NCBI RefSeq assembly: GCF_003143775.1 | Contig: NZ_QFRJ01000004.1 | Coordinates: 124,001 to 188,000, forward strand | DNA: 64,000 nucleotides | Direction of reading: 5' to 3' | DNA from: Brumimicrobium oceani | GTDB taxonomy: Bacteria > Bacteroidota > Bacteroidia > Flavobacteriales_D > Crocinitomicaceae | Part shown: in pieces, positions 29,001 through 38,200 of the stretch | How the letters are laid out: each line of letters starts with the position of its first letter | How positions within the stretch are numbered: the first letter of the stretch is position 1 | Translations under genes and position numbers: made by a program | The notes under the pieces: generated by a model | What the model saw: the letters and a program-made list of their open reading frames with translations, nothing else | What the model was told of the DNA's origin: nothing | Database searches by the model: none

Positions 29001-32000
29001 AAACCTGTAAATGTTGGAGTGGGCTGATAAGTTGCACCATTATCTATACTGTATTCATAAAGTCCCGTTCCTCCTGCTACATTGGTTACAGTAATTTGAC
29101 CTGTTGAAGCACCATTACAATTCACATTTTGAATAGTTCCATCAAAATCAATTTTAGCGGGTTGTAGTAAGGTAAAAGGAATCGTATGAACACATAGTCC
29201 ATTATCTGTAATGGTTACAATGTGTCCCCCCGCAGCTAGTCCAGTAAAAACTCCTGTAGATTGAACAATACCATTATTATCCAATTCAAACTCGATAGGC
29301 AAAGCACCACCAATATTCATTACTTCTACCGCTCCATCCGTTCCATTGAAACAAGTGATATCTGTTGTGCTCACTAAAGCACCATCCATTTGAACATCAT
29401 TTATTCCGAAGAATGAAGAATCCTGGCATCCGATTGCATCCGTTACTGTAATTTGATAGCTTCCACCTGTGATATTTGTGAAAAGCCCACTCACTTGATT
29501 TACCGACCCATTAATGGAATACTGAAAAGGTGCATTAGCTCCTACAGCCCCCACTTCTAACGCTCCGTCATTGTTTCCACAGTTTGATGGTGTATTAGAG
29601 ATTTGATTTAAGGTAATTCCAGGAGGATTAAATAATGTTTCAGAAACAGTGTACTGACATCCATTGGCGTCTTCTATTAGAACGCTATAAACCCCTGCAC
29701 TCAAACCAGTAAGCAAACTACTTGCTTGAAGTGGTGCATTATTTAAAGCATATTGATAAGGAGGCGTTCCACCAGTTGCAGTCACTTGAATTTCGCCATC
29801 TGCTCCTAAATTACAGCTTGGATTTGTACCAGACAAGGTAACAGTTAACATCGTTGGTTCTGCAATATTAACCACTGAATTCGCAGAACAACCATTAAAG
29901 TCATTGACAACAACATTCACATTTCCTGCGCATAAATTCGATAAGGTAGAACTTGGTCCGAAAGAAACACCATTATCACTAGAGAAAGTATAAGGCGCTG
30001 TTCCCCCAGTTGGTCCAACCACAATTTGTCCATCACAATTTCCTTGGCAACTCGCATTTGTTGGTGTAGTTGTATAAGCTAAAGCTGTAGGTTGAGTAAT
30101 TGTGAAGTTAACTGTCGCAGAACATCCGTTCCCATCAATTATTTCTGCTGTGTAAGCACCAGCAGTTAATCCTGCGAATATATTTGATGCTTGAGGTGTT
30201 CCTCCATTTAAAGCATAAGTAACTGGGGCAACTGCGTTATTTGTTCCCAGAGTTACCTCGCCATCATTTCCTCCAAAACAACTAAGGTTTGTTTGACTAC
30301 TTACTAAAACACTCGGAACAGGAACAGCATCAATCGTTAAGGTTGTGGAATTAGCACATCCGTTAGCATCTGTTACCGTTAAGGTGTAAGTGTTTGGAGC
30401 CAAATTTGAAAACACTCCTGATGTTTGGTTCGGCCCTCCGATAGAATAGGTATAAGGAGTTGTTCCACCAGTTGCTGAAAGTGTAACTGCACCAGAATTT
30501 ACTCCACATGTGGCATCTTCGCTGCTATCCACATTGATGGTTAAAACTGTTGGTTCAGTAACCGTTGTATTTAAGGTCAAACTACAGCCGTTTACATCAA
30601 ATATTTCTACTTGATGATTTCCTGCCAGTAAACCACTAAAATTAGTTCCTGTTTGCGCAATTCCACCATTCAGACTATAAGTATAAGGTGAGGTTCCCCC
30701 AGCAACGGTGTTCACATCTATTTGACCATCTGCACTTCCATTACAAAGCGTTGGTATTGGCGCTAAATTCGCTGAAATAACAGCTGGTTCATTAACTGTA
30801 ATTATTTCGTCTGTGGTACAACCTATATCATCGGTTAATGTAACGTCATAAACTCCGGCAGCTAAATTTGAAACCGTTTGGGTAGTTTGTGTTAAAGGTG
30901 TTCCACCTTGAGACCAGTCATAGGTATATGGAGCGATTCCACCTGAAGGAATAATGCTTGCTGACCCATCTCCAGCACCGTTGCAAGACAAATCGATAGT
31001 AGAAGTCGTTACTGGTAATGGGGCACCTGGGGCTATCGTGAAAGTTCCATTCACATCACATCCTCCGCTCGTATTTACAGTATAGTTATAGGTTCCAGGA
31101 GCTAGACTATCAAAGACTCCTGTTGTATTTGAGGTTGCTTGTGCACCTAGAAGGTTATATGTAAATGGCGCAACCCCTCCGGTCATAGACACGGTTCCTG
31201 TACCTAAATTTGTTCCCAAACACAATTCAGTTGTTGTGACCACCGAAGGCACTCCTGGATCTACAACATCTATTGATACTGCATAATTGTTTTGCCCCAC
31301 AATTGGACAAGCACCATCTTCAACAAGGAAGTTAATGGTTTGTACTCCTTGTGCAATAGTTGGTGTCCAACAAATAGTCATTGTTAAAGGATTTGTCCCA
31401 ACAGAAGTTACTGTTGCTCCGGGAAGTACTTGCGCTATGTTAGATTGAACCGTCAAAACGTTAGCCAAATCTGGATCATTAAAAACGACATCAAAACACC
31501 CATTACTTCCTTGGCATAAAGTCAAATTATTTGGACCGTTTTGAACAATTGCACCCGTAATATTTGAAACTCCTGTTACAGGAGGTTGAGGGGTTTGATT
31601 ACTACAATTCTCAACGTAAGTTTGATATTCATAATCTGTAATGGTAACAATGTCTCCGTTGTCATTATATTCAATCATTCTTACAACAATTACATAAGCA
31701 CCAATGACTGTAGGCGTATAAGTAATCGTTCCGGTAAGAGGATCAATTGAAATTCCATTAATTGGAGAAGCTCCTGAGTATCCTGCATTATAGCTTACAG
31801 GGTTGTTTATGCCCTGAACCGCTTCAACTAATGAATACACTATTGAATCTCCATTAGGCTCAAAGGCTCCAAGGTTATAAGAAACGGGCTGATTAACACA
31901 AACAAAAGGCTCTGGCTGTCCAGTTATACTTGGATTATCATTACAATTATCTGTCGCCGTATTAATTTGAGTTGAGATATTGAATGCATCTTCATTTGTT

Positions 32001-32428
32001 AGATTTATAACCGTATTTCTACAACATATACGATAATTGGCTGTCCACGTATCACAATCTCCTAGGTTGACAGTTCCCTCATAAATGTGTTTTTCATAAC
32101 CCGGAAGTGGCCCACCATTGCAAGTTGTATTATTTATTTGTTGTAAACAAACTTGGGAAACTTCAGTTTGGGATACTCGATTTAGTCTCACATTAAAATC
32201 GGGTAAACCACAAGTATTAGTAAAATTTATAGATGCACTCGTCCCAAGAGCAACACCCGAGCAATCCCTATATAAAATTAATCGAACATTGTAGGTACCT
32301 GGAGTCCCTGTACATTCCATTTCAATATAACCTCCTGCAACGTGAGATGCGTTGACTTCTTCTGTCGTAAAAATAAAGCTGAAAAGCATTAATACAAATG
32401 CGAATGAACCAAGATTAAAATCCCTCAT
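26021..32428 (-). CDS. Giant SprB-repeat surface adhesin with type B (gliding-motility) sorting domain
   Basis: A 2135-residue secreted protein. The signal peptide is residues 1-27, followed by an opening domain of the ASHVAGGYIEMEC type (about 28-275) found at the start of many Bacteroidota adhesins. Residues about 395-1690 hold some 17 SprB-type repeats of 70-80 residues, each with a CxGxxDGxIxVxATGGTxPYxY front and a GLxAGxYxVxVxDxNGC end. Two divergent Ig-like units follow, then PKD-like domains (about 1865-2035). The last 98 residues are the gliding-motility-associated C-terminal domain (YVPNSFTPDYDNFNP, FNRWGEIMF, GTYIWKIQV). SprB itself is the mobile adhesin of Flavobacterium gliding. 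Type B cargos usually lie next to a sprF/porP-like gene; none is present here. Confidence 0.92.
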   Translation of the reverse strand: MRDFNLGSFAFVLMLFSFIFTTEEVNASHVAGGYIEMECTGTPGTYNVRLILYRDCSGVALGTSASINFTNTCGLPDFNVRLNRVSQTEVSQVCLQQINNTTCNGGPLPGYEKHIYEGTVNLGDCDTWTANYRICCRNTVINLTNEDAFNISTQINTATDNCNDNPSITGQPEPFVCVNQPVSYNLGAFEPNGDSIVYSLVEAVQGINNPVSYNAGYSGASPINGISIDPLTGTITYTPTVIGAYVIVVRMIEYNDNGDIVTITDYEYQTYVENCSNQTPQPPVTGVSNITGAIVQNGPNNLTLCQGSNGCFDVVFNDPDLANVLTVQSNIAQVLPGATVTSVGTNPLTMTICWTPTIAQGVQTINFLVEDGACPIVGQNNYAVSIDVVDPGVPSVVTTTELCLGTNLGTGTVSMTGGVAPFTYNLLGAQATSNTTGVFDSLAPGTYNYTVNTSGGCDVNGTFTIAPGAPLPVTTSTIDLSCNGAGDGSASIIPSGGIAPYTYDWSQGGTPLTQTTQTVSNLAAGVYDVTLTDDIGCTTDEIITVNEPAVISANLAPIPTLCNGSADGQIDVNTVAGGTSPYTYSLNGGIAQTGTNFSGLLAGNHQVEIFDVNGCSLTLNTTVTEPTVLTINVDSSEDATCGVNSGAVTLSATGGTTPYTYSIGGPNQTSGVFSNLAPNTYTLTVTDANGCANSTTLTIDAVPVPSVLVSSQTNLSCFGGNDGEVTLGTNNAVAPVTYALNGGTPQASNIFAGLTAGAYTAEIIDGNGCSATVNFTITQPTALAYTTTPTNASCQGNCDGQIVVGPTGGTAPYTFSSDNGVSFGPSSTLSNLCAGNVNVVVNDFNGCSANSVVNIAEPTMLTVTLSGTNPSCNLGADGEIQVTATGGTPPYQYALNNAPLQASSLLTGLSAGVYSVLIEDANGCQYTVSETLFNPPGITLNQISNTPSNCGNNDGALEVGAVGANAPFQYSINGSVNQVSGLFTNITGGSYQITVTDAIGCQDSSFFGINDVQMDGALVSTTDITCFNGTDGAVEVMNIGGALPIEFELDNNGIVQSTGVFTGLAAGGHIVTITDNGLCVHTIPFTLLQPAKIDFDGTIQNVNCNGASTGQITVTNVAGGTGLYEYSIDNGATYQPTPTFTGLAAGTYTITVRDDSGCTVDKNFNVQESSLITFTESVFDLNCNGDNSGAIQLTASNGNPGYTYSNDNGISFQTSSSFLGLAAGTYSMVVQDNLGCQVSNNVVVNEPTPVSGNYLLQDATCFGACDGEIQINASGGTPGYSYSIDNGVNTTLVNTITGICASTFDVMITDANGCESISSQTINEPTIVDFISVETPSTCEDPNGQISITATGGTPGYTYSVDNGATFSNGNSFAGLLAGNYNIVVEDNNGCSASGVQILTNQASPSITMTTGTDPTCNGGSNGQIAITATGGTGGLFYTINGGAPQASATFTGLTAGSFLLSVGDGNGCTDTNTVVLAEPTALAFTSVPTDLTCFQNSTGSIAVTATGGTPGYQYSFNGGATFNTSSSNNAISAGTYNIVVRDANNCQITGTEVVSEPTQLVLDSASITDATCKSLCDGEIQLSVSGGTTPYLYNWTQGVAGINDDLATQLCAGTYNFMIEDSNACQISSSAVVDEPDSVVISNIIQTNITCHGDCDGDIEVISPTAIEYSIDGGLTFQSANTFGALCADVYTVVAKDAGGCLVERSVDIWEAAQMALDLTNDTTVCNNYNLDIVGVATGGIQPYTYQWGNGVSSTDTLSIVASQTDTYSLDVFDFNGCTVPTENVTITVIPALNMSIVSDTTICPEGAATISAQGIDGLPGYVYSWSSGESTSAINVTPASFTTYTATVTDQCGDQVSMDVNVDLHKTPYVNFTADNLSGCVPLNVNFLNTTNPNDVGTNCTWTIDDQTFSGCAGMDYTFTEQGCYDITLQVESQFGCLGDTTFVEYICVDEYPTAAFYYSPEAPTTINNVVDFTNTSVGATTYEWTFESGGTSSLIDPTIVFENVIVGQEITTCLKAISRFGCEDEICDDILFKDEFEIYVPNSFTPDYDNFNPMFTPKFPPDSEIIQYHLQIFNRWGEIMFESFDSEIGWRGTYGRGSSTVVKEGTYIWKIQVTEATDLKQRNYVGHVTLLK

Positions 32429-32596
32429 AACTAGTAGTATTAGTTGAATAGTGCTACGTTTTACGTAAAAAACCTCAATAAGGTTTCTAACTTCTATTCT
32501 TTCAAATTAAAACATTTGTGGAGGCAATGGAATCTTAGCAATTCTTGTATAACACAACCAAAATAAAAATAATTTATTGAAAATCCTAAACTTTAA
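32429..32596. other. Spacer upstream of the SprB-repeat gene
   Basis: About 170 AT-rich bases carrying the 5' region of the adhesin gene on the minus strand. I see no consensus TAnnTTTG element, RNA gene or repeat in it. It runs into the duplicated gene fragment to the right. Confidence 0.5.
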
Positions 32597-32859
32597 AAAA
32601 AATACTCTCACCTCAACTCCTCCTGAATGGACGATTTTACTGTTTTTAGAATATTTCCCATCACACTGAAGACTGATTAGGAGATTTTTAGACAGATCTC
32701 TTTGATAGTTAAGATTCCAAGAATATTTTTTTCAGATTTTAAAGATTCTAACATTTCGTAGGCCAAGGCGCTATTTTGTGGTCCGATGTAATTTATGGTG
32801 ACAATTTTAACTTTGGCGTTTAGACTTCCTTTTTCAATTTTATTGTATTTCGTGACCAT
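32597..32859 (-). pseudogene. Truncated, frameshifted duplicate of the 3' end of the SprA-like gene
   Basis: This minus-strand stretch matches the last 85 or so codons of the intact gene at 35265-38708. Shared peptide runs are IEKGSLNA, GPQNSALAYEMLESLK and, after correcting one missing base, LSKNL and HSGGVEVR. Compared with the parent, one base is lost just after the ESLK codons, which shifts the frame, and one extra T in the final T run removes the stop in the restored frame. There is no N-terminal part. It begins abruptly where the sorting-domain fragment on its right ends. Confidence 0.85.
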
Positions 32860-33094
32860 TCAAATCAAAGATTTTATAGTGAGAATTGTTTAGCTCATCG
32901 TAAATTTCCCATTTTATGCTTGTGAAATCACTTGCTGGATTGGGATAAACGGTGATGTTGTACATGAGTTCTTCTAAAAAGGAAGTTGCAATTTTATGTG
33001 TTTCAATCTGATTCTTTATTGAAACCAACCAATAGGTCGCTTTTATCGTTAATGACCTAGATGAAAATACTGAAAAACCTACGTTTACAAACAT
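32840..33094 (-). pseudogene. Fragment of a type A T9SS sorting domain
   Basis: The minus-strand reading contains NITVYPNPASDFTSIKWE and YKIFDLNGHEIQ, the first two-thirds of a type A sorting domain, preceded by about 40 residues without a signal peptide or known domain. The usual final strands (GxYxxxV...KxxK) are missing because the frame stops at 32840, where homology to the SprA-like gene begins. No body of a cargo protein lies upstream; that side is instead the start of a gene on the other strand. I read it as a remnant, not a functional gene. Confidence 0.75.
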
Positions 33095-35106
33095 GAAAAA
33101 AAACTTTCTACTATATATAATAATTTCATTCCTATTTGTAAGCCCAATCTGCTTGTCTCAACAAATAAACTATTATTCAGACAACTTCTATGGAGGAGTT
33201 ACTGGAGCAGGTTTCAATCCTGGTTACTCTCTAGTAAATAGTTCAATTTCTTTCAATATTCCAAATAATTCGACAATCAAAAAAGCGTTTTTATTTGCAA
33301 CTTCGAAAAAATATATGGAAGAGGCGAGTTTCCTAGACTCAATTACCATTAAAATAAATGGGATTGATTTATCAATCGGAAATCAACATGCAATTAATAA
33401 TAATTATATTTATAAGCGAGGTTTTTCGCCAAGTGATTATATTGAGCATAAAACTTTGGTGAAAGATATAACTTATCTAAGTTCTATTCTTAATCAGACA
33501 CCCATCACAGTAGAATCAACTTTGCAGCCGGATTTACCCGCAATTATGCATTACTATATTATAATATTATAATTTTATAAGAAAACAACTCCTTATCAAA
33601 AACTGCGCTTGATATTTTCATAAACAACTTAAACTATCAAGCAGAACTCAATTACTCATTACTCACCTCAAGTAATATCAATTATACAGAAGATATTGGA
33701 CTTATACTAAACACAGCAGACATTTGTGATACCGTGAGCGATGGAAGCTCTGTTTCTGTAAATTCAAACTCAATAGGTCTAATTGGAGGGAGTGAATTCA
33801 ACACCATTAACACACCATGCTCCAGTCCATCAGGCAATTTTTATTATGAAAACAATACTTTACATGGATTAACTGATGACACACCAGACTCTTTAATGAT
33901 GGGAACAGATGCTATTGCAGATATTAAAAATTATGGCACTACTTCGCCGATAACTGTTAATTTCATTCACCAATCACCCGGTCTAAAAAATCCAAAAGCA
34001 ACATTGTAGACAAGCTCTTCCTCACCTACACCTCCCCTTGCGACACCTTCACCTCGACCCTCACCCAAGACACCACCATCTGCCTCGGCGAAACACTACA
34101 ACTCCAAGCCACAGGAGGTGTTTCGACAAGCACCTCAACAGGCTACGAATGGTCCACCATTTCAAATCCTTCAGCAATAAACGATTTAAGTTGCACAGAT
34201 TGCCCCAACCCAATATTTTCAGGAGATAGTAGTCAAGTTTACACCGTAAGAATTTGGAATACGGACAGTTGTTCGGTGGTAAAGCCTATCAGCATTGGCG
34301 TTTCTTACCCTCAAGAAATTATCAGTTCCACTTTTAATTCGGTTTGTAGTTTTTCAACAGGGAAAATAAAAATGCAAAATGTACCAGACAATGTAGTTCA
34401 ATTTGGGGCGGTAAACAAAAATGGAGATACATTGACAGCTAATTCAGCCAATACTTTTAATGGCTTGTCAACAGGAGATTATACGCTTTTTTATATTGAT
34501 AAATTTGGATGCAGTACAGATACGGTTGTTACAGTAGAACCAGTAATAGACACCCAAGCTGCTTTTGCAACCAATCCAATAAGTGGAACTGCTCCAATTC
34601 AGATTAATTTACAAAATAATTCCGTCAACGCCACAGATTACAGTTGGTGGTTAAACGGAGATTACCAAGGGAATCAATTCTCAGGCTTTTTCACTGATAC
34701 TTCGGGAACTTATGAAATAGAGCTTATTGCATGGAAAACAGACAGTATATGTGCAGATACTGTTTCGTTTACAGTCTTTATTTCTGATAGTTTGGTGGCT
34801 TCACTTCCCAATGTGTTTACGCCCAACAATGATGGAGTAAATGACTTTTTCAATGTCAAAGTGAATCTTCCTGTGAGTTATAAATTGAGCATTCTCAATC
34901 GCTGGGGAAATCTTGTTTTTGAAAACGAGGGAGATTTAACAAAAGGAGAACATAAACTGTGGAATGGTGAAACTAAAAGTGGTGAAATTGTTACTGATGG
35001 CACTTATTTTTATAAGATAGTTTTTGAGATAGATGGGGATTTTGTGGATTGTGAATTAACGGAATGTGAGGTGGTGAAGCAAGGGTTTGTGGATGTGAGG
35101 AAGTAG
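33093..35106 (+). pseudogene. Frameshifted type B T9SS cargo (gliding-motility C-terminal domain) pseudogene
   Basis: One ancestral gene of about 670 codons now split over three frames. Part 1 (33093-33572) has a signal peptide (MKKNFLLYIIISFLFVSPIC) and a beta-rich N-terminal region. Part 2 reads from about 33581 (ENNSLSKTALDIF) to 34011. Part 3 reads from about 33988 (KSNIVDKLFLTYTS) to 35106 and contains DTTICLGETLQL, a PKD-like unit (AAFATNPISGTAPIQINLQN) and a complete type B sorting domain (LPNVFTPNNDGVNDFFNVKV, LNRWGNLVFE, GTYFYKIVFEIDG). The first break coincides with a tandem 8-base duplication ATTATAAT (33558-33573) plus an in-frame TAA. The second fits loss of one A in a homopolymer near 33985-33990. 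Two separate lesions point to real decay rather than programmed frameshifting. Confidence 0.85.
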
Positions 35107-35123
35107 AAAGAGTTTAAACCAAG

Positions 35124-35146
35124 GTCACGAGATGGAATCTCGCGAC
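35124..35146. repeat. REP-like palindrome
   Basis: GTCaCGAGAT, a GGA loop, then ATCTCGcGAC: ten-base arms with one unpaired position, directly after the pseudogene. There is no T tract, so it is not a standard terminator. GC-rich CGAGAT-type palindromes in AT-rich DNA resemble REP elements moved by IS200-like REP-associated transposases, but only one copy lies in this window. Confidence 0.55.
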
Positions 35147-35264
35147 AGCTTGGATGAATTTTGGTTGACTTTCCAATTGAAGGGATGGGCAGCAAAACAT
35201 TTTCCCTCACTAAAGTCATTAAACTCGACATTGAAAAGTAGCACGCAGATTTTAAATAAAGCAT

Positions 35265-38200
35265 TTAAAAAAACGCCCTCACCTCAACCCCACCAGAATG
35301 AATCGTTTTACTTTCTTCTGATTGTCTACCATTATATTGTAAACTAATTTGTAGGTTTTTAGACAGGTTTCTTTGATAATTCACATTCCAAGTATAATTT
35401 CTTCCAGGTTTTAAAGATTCTAGCATTTCGTAGGCCAAGGCGCTATTTTGTGGTCCAGTGTAGTTGATAGAGACGATTTTAACCTCGGCGTTTAGACTTC
35501 CTTTTTCAATTTGATTCCATTTTAATCCCAAACCTACATCTCCAATAAATGCGCTTTCTCCTCCAAACTCAGCATCATTTCGTTTCTCTTCATATCGGGC
35601 ATTTAAAGAAAGTCTAAAGGTAGTACTCGGTTGAAAAACCAGTTCAGGCTGCACCTTATGGTATTGAATTGAAAAGTCTCTTCCGGAGGTATAATCCGCT
35701 CTAGAAGACTTTAATCCTTCTTCGGCTTCAAGATTAATAGTGAATTTCCTCCACAAATTCCAGCGAAAATTTAAGGCATTAAAACGTATGTCTCGGGCAT
35801 CAAATCCACTTGCCAATAAAGTCTTAGAACCCGTTTCAGAATAGGTATAGTCGGCTGCAAAAATTGGATTTGTTCTATTAAAGAAAACCGTGTTTCTAAT
35901 TGTTGAATTAAAACTGATTAAACTGCTATCTTCTATATTTCTATCCAATGGATTGTATGTTCTTACAGATTGATTGGCCATTTTTCTATTGACCCTAAAA
36001 CGAGCTTGATTCGAAAATCTCGAAAGTAGTTTAAGCACTTTTCCTTTGCTTTTCCAAATCCGTTCTGGTCTCCAAAATAATGTTTGGTTGAACTCATTAG
36101 AATAGGTTCTCACATATTCATCGCTTGGCGTAAAAACACGAATATATTTTGCTTGGTCTTGGTATTGCGCTACTTCGAATTCATTTAAATCTTTGACTCC
36201 GTCGTTGTTATAATCTATCCAAGTATAAACTCCTTGCCCTGCATTTACTTCGATATACAAAAACTCTCTTTTCAATTCTAAGCCTGAACCTACTTCATAA
36301 AATGTACTTGCAGTTAAAGCATTCTTCCATAGATTTAAACGATAATCTATTCTTCCTAAAAATGTATTTTCGGGTTGTTGATCTATGAGCTGTTCATCTT
36401 TAATTTCCAATGTTCTATAACTTACAAGTGTTGTTAAAGTAGAAGTTTCGTTGGTTACCCAATTGTAATCTGCTCCAACACTCCGACCTTTCGCAGCGCT
36501 TTTTAAACGAGTGGAATCGCTTTTCCAATCGTATCTTTCACGGTAAAAAACAGTAAATTTATTCTGTAAAGTATCTGCATTGGCTAGGAAAACTTTCCAA
36601 TCATACCACTGGTAAGAATTTGTTCTCAATAAGGTATCTCCCAATTCAAATTGATTTAATTCATGATCATCCTCAAATCCTATTTTGATTTTCCCAAATT
36701 CTTGACTAATCTTAGATTTGTGTCTCAAATAAGTATTTTCCCCATCCGCATTAGCACTTAAATAACTTCCGTCTAGCGAAGCATTAAAACCTTTTCGAGA
36801 CCAATCTCCTAAAACTTGTGCTCTATTTCCTTGATAATCTTCTCCGAGCGTATAATTCTGCGCCTTCAATTCTACTCCTCCAAAATCTTTATGCTTAATC
36901 CCTCCCGATACATGTGCCAAAACTTCTTGTCCTTGGTATTGCATATTTCTCACATTCCAATCTCGGTCAAATTCCACTCCCCTGTACCTTTCAATTTCTT
37001 TAAAATATTTGGTTCTGAATTCGAAATCCAATCCTGTCGAAACCAACCATTTTGAAGTAGTATCATTTCTTAAATGAAAGAGTCCATCTATGGTCGTTTT
37101 GTTTCCAAACGCTCGATTATCCTCACTGTTTAAACGCGAAAAAGTATTTATATCATTATTGGATGTGCTCATTTCTGTCATCATTTTCCATTTCTCATTG
37201 AAACGGTAATTCATTCCTGCAGAAATCATTGCATTTTTCTTGGGTGTTACGATAAGTCTCGATGGTTCAAAATCTCCTTGCGGTACACCACCAATTGGAG
37301 CCACCCACTTATAAACACGACCAACCGCCGTAAATCTATCAAAAATGTAGTTTCCATTTCCAACACCTACATTAGTGAAAGTTGCTCTATAAAATGCAGA
37401 ATCGGGACTTACAGAATAAACAAGCACGGAATCAATTCCCAAAGAATCCATCAATTTATAAGTCACTTGATTGTCTAAGAAACCCACACTATCAATAGAT
37501 TGCGTTCTTGCGAGCTCCAAGGTATCTCCAATTTTACTTAAAAGAAGCTTGTCTTTGGTGCTTAACTTTTGCTGCAAAGATTGATTTTTTGCATCTTGCT
37601 CGCTGTACATATTGAGCCAAAAATCAAACTTTTTACTTTCGTAATTTATGCTGGCTTGGAATAAAGAACGGGCATAATTTTGATCTGTATATTGAAATTC
37701 CACCACAATCCTTACATCCTTGGTGATTTGATTTCTTGGCGTAAAAATAATTTCTGCGCTGTTATAGTTAATTACATAATCGTATTCTTGTCCACGCTCT
37801 AGTAGTTTTCCGTCTAAGTAAACCTTCTCTGTTCCCGACAGCACCATAATAAAAGGCTCGTTTTCATTTCCCTTTAATCGGTAAGGCCCCTGACTACCTT
37901 CCATCCCTTGAATTTCGTTTCGAGCGAATTTCCCTTTTGAAAGTGCACCTGCACCTTGGGCCGTCCATTTATTTTTTTCATCACCCCAAGAGTATTGCCC
38001 ATATAAACCTTGTGCTCTCTTATTATAATTCATGAAATATCCGGTTGGCTTTTTCAACCAAAAATCTCCAGCAATAATTTTATATTCTTTGCCGTATAAT
38101 TGTATAAAAACTTGATCGAACTCTTGAATTTGATTCGTATTTCCGTCTGGTTGAATCGGTAGATTATCGTCTGTTACAGTTGCGAGGATGTTCATATTGT

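Noticed and set aside
27300-31260. Repeated DNA resembling a CRISPR or satellite array.
   Set aside because: The periodicity of about 220-240 bases comes from in-frame SprB protein repeats within one long coding sequence.
33093-35106. Programmed ribosomal frameshifting joining the three frames.
   Set aside because: The first break has stops in both frames around a tandem duplication and no slippery heptamer with a downstream structure, so decay explains it better.
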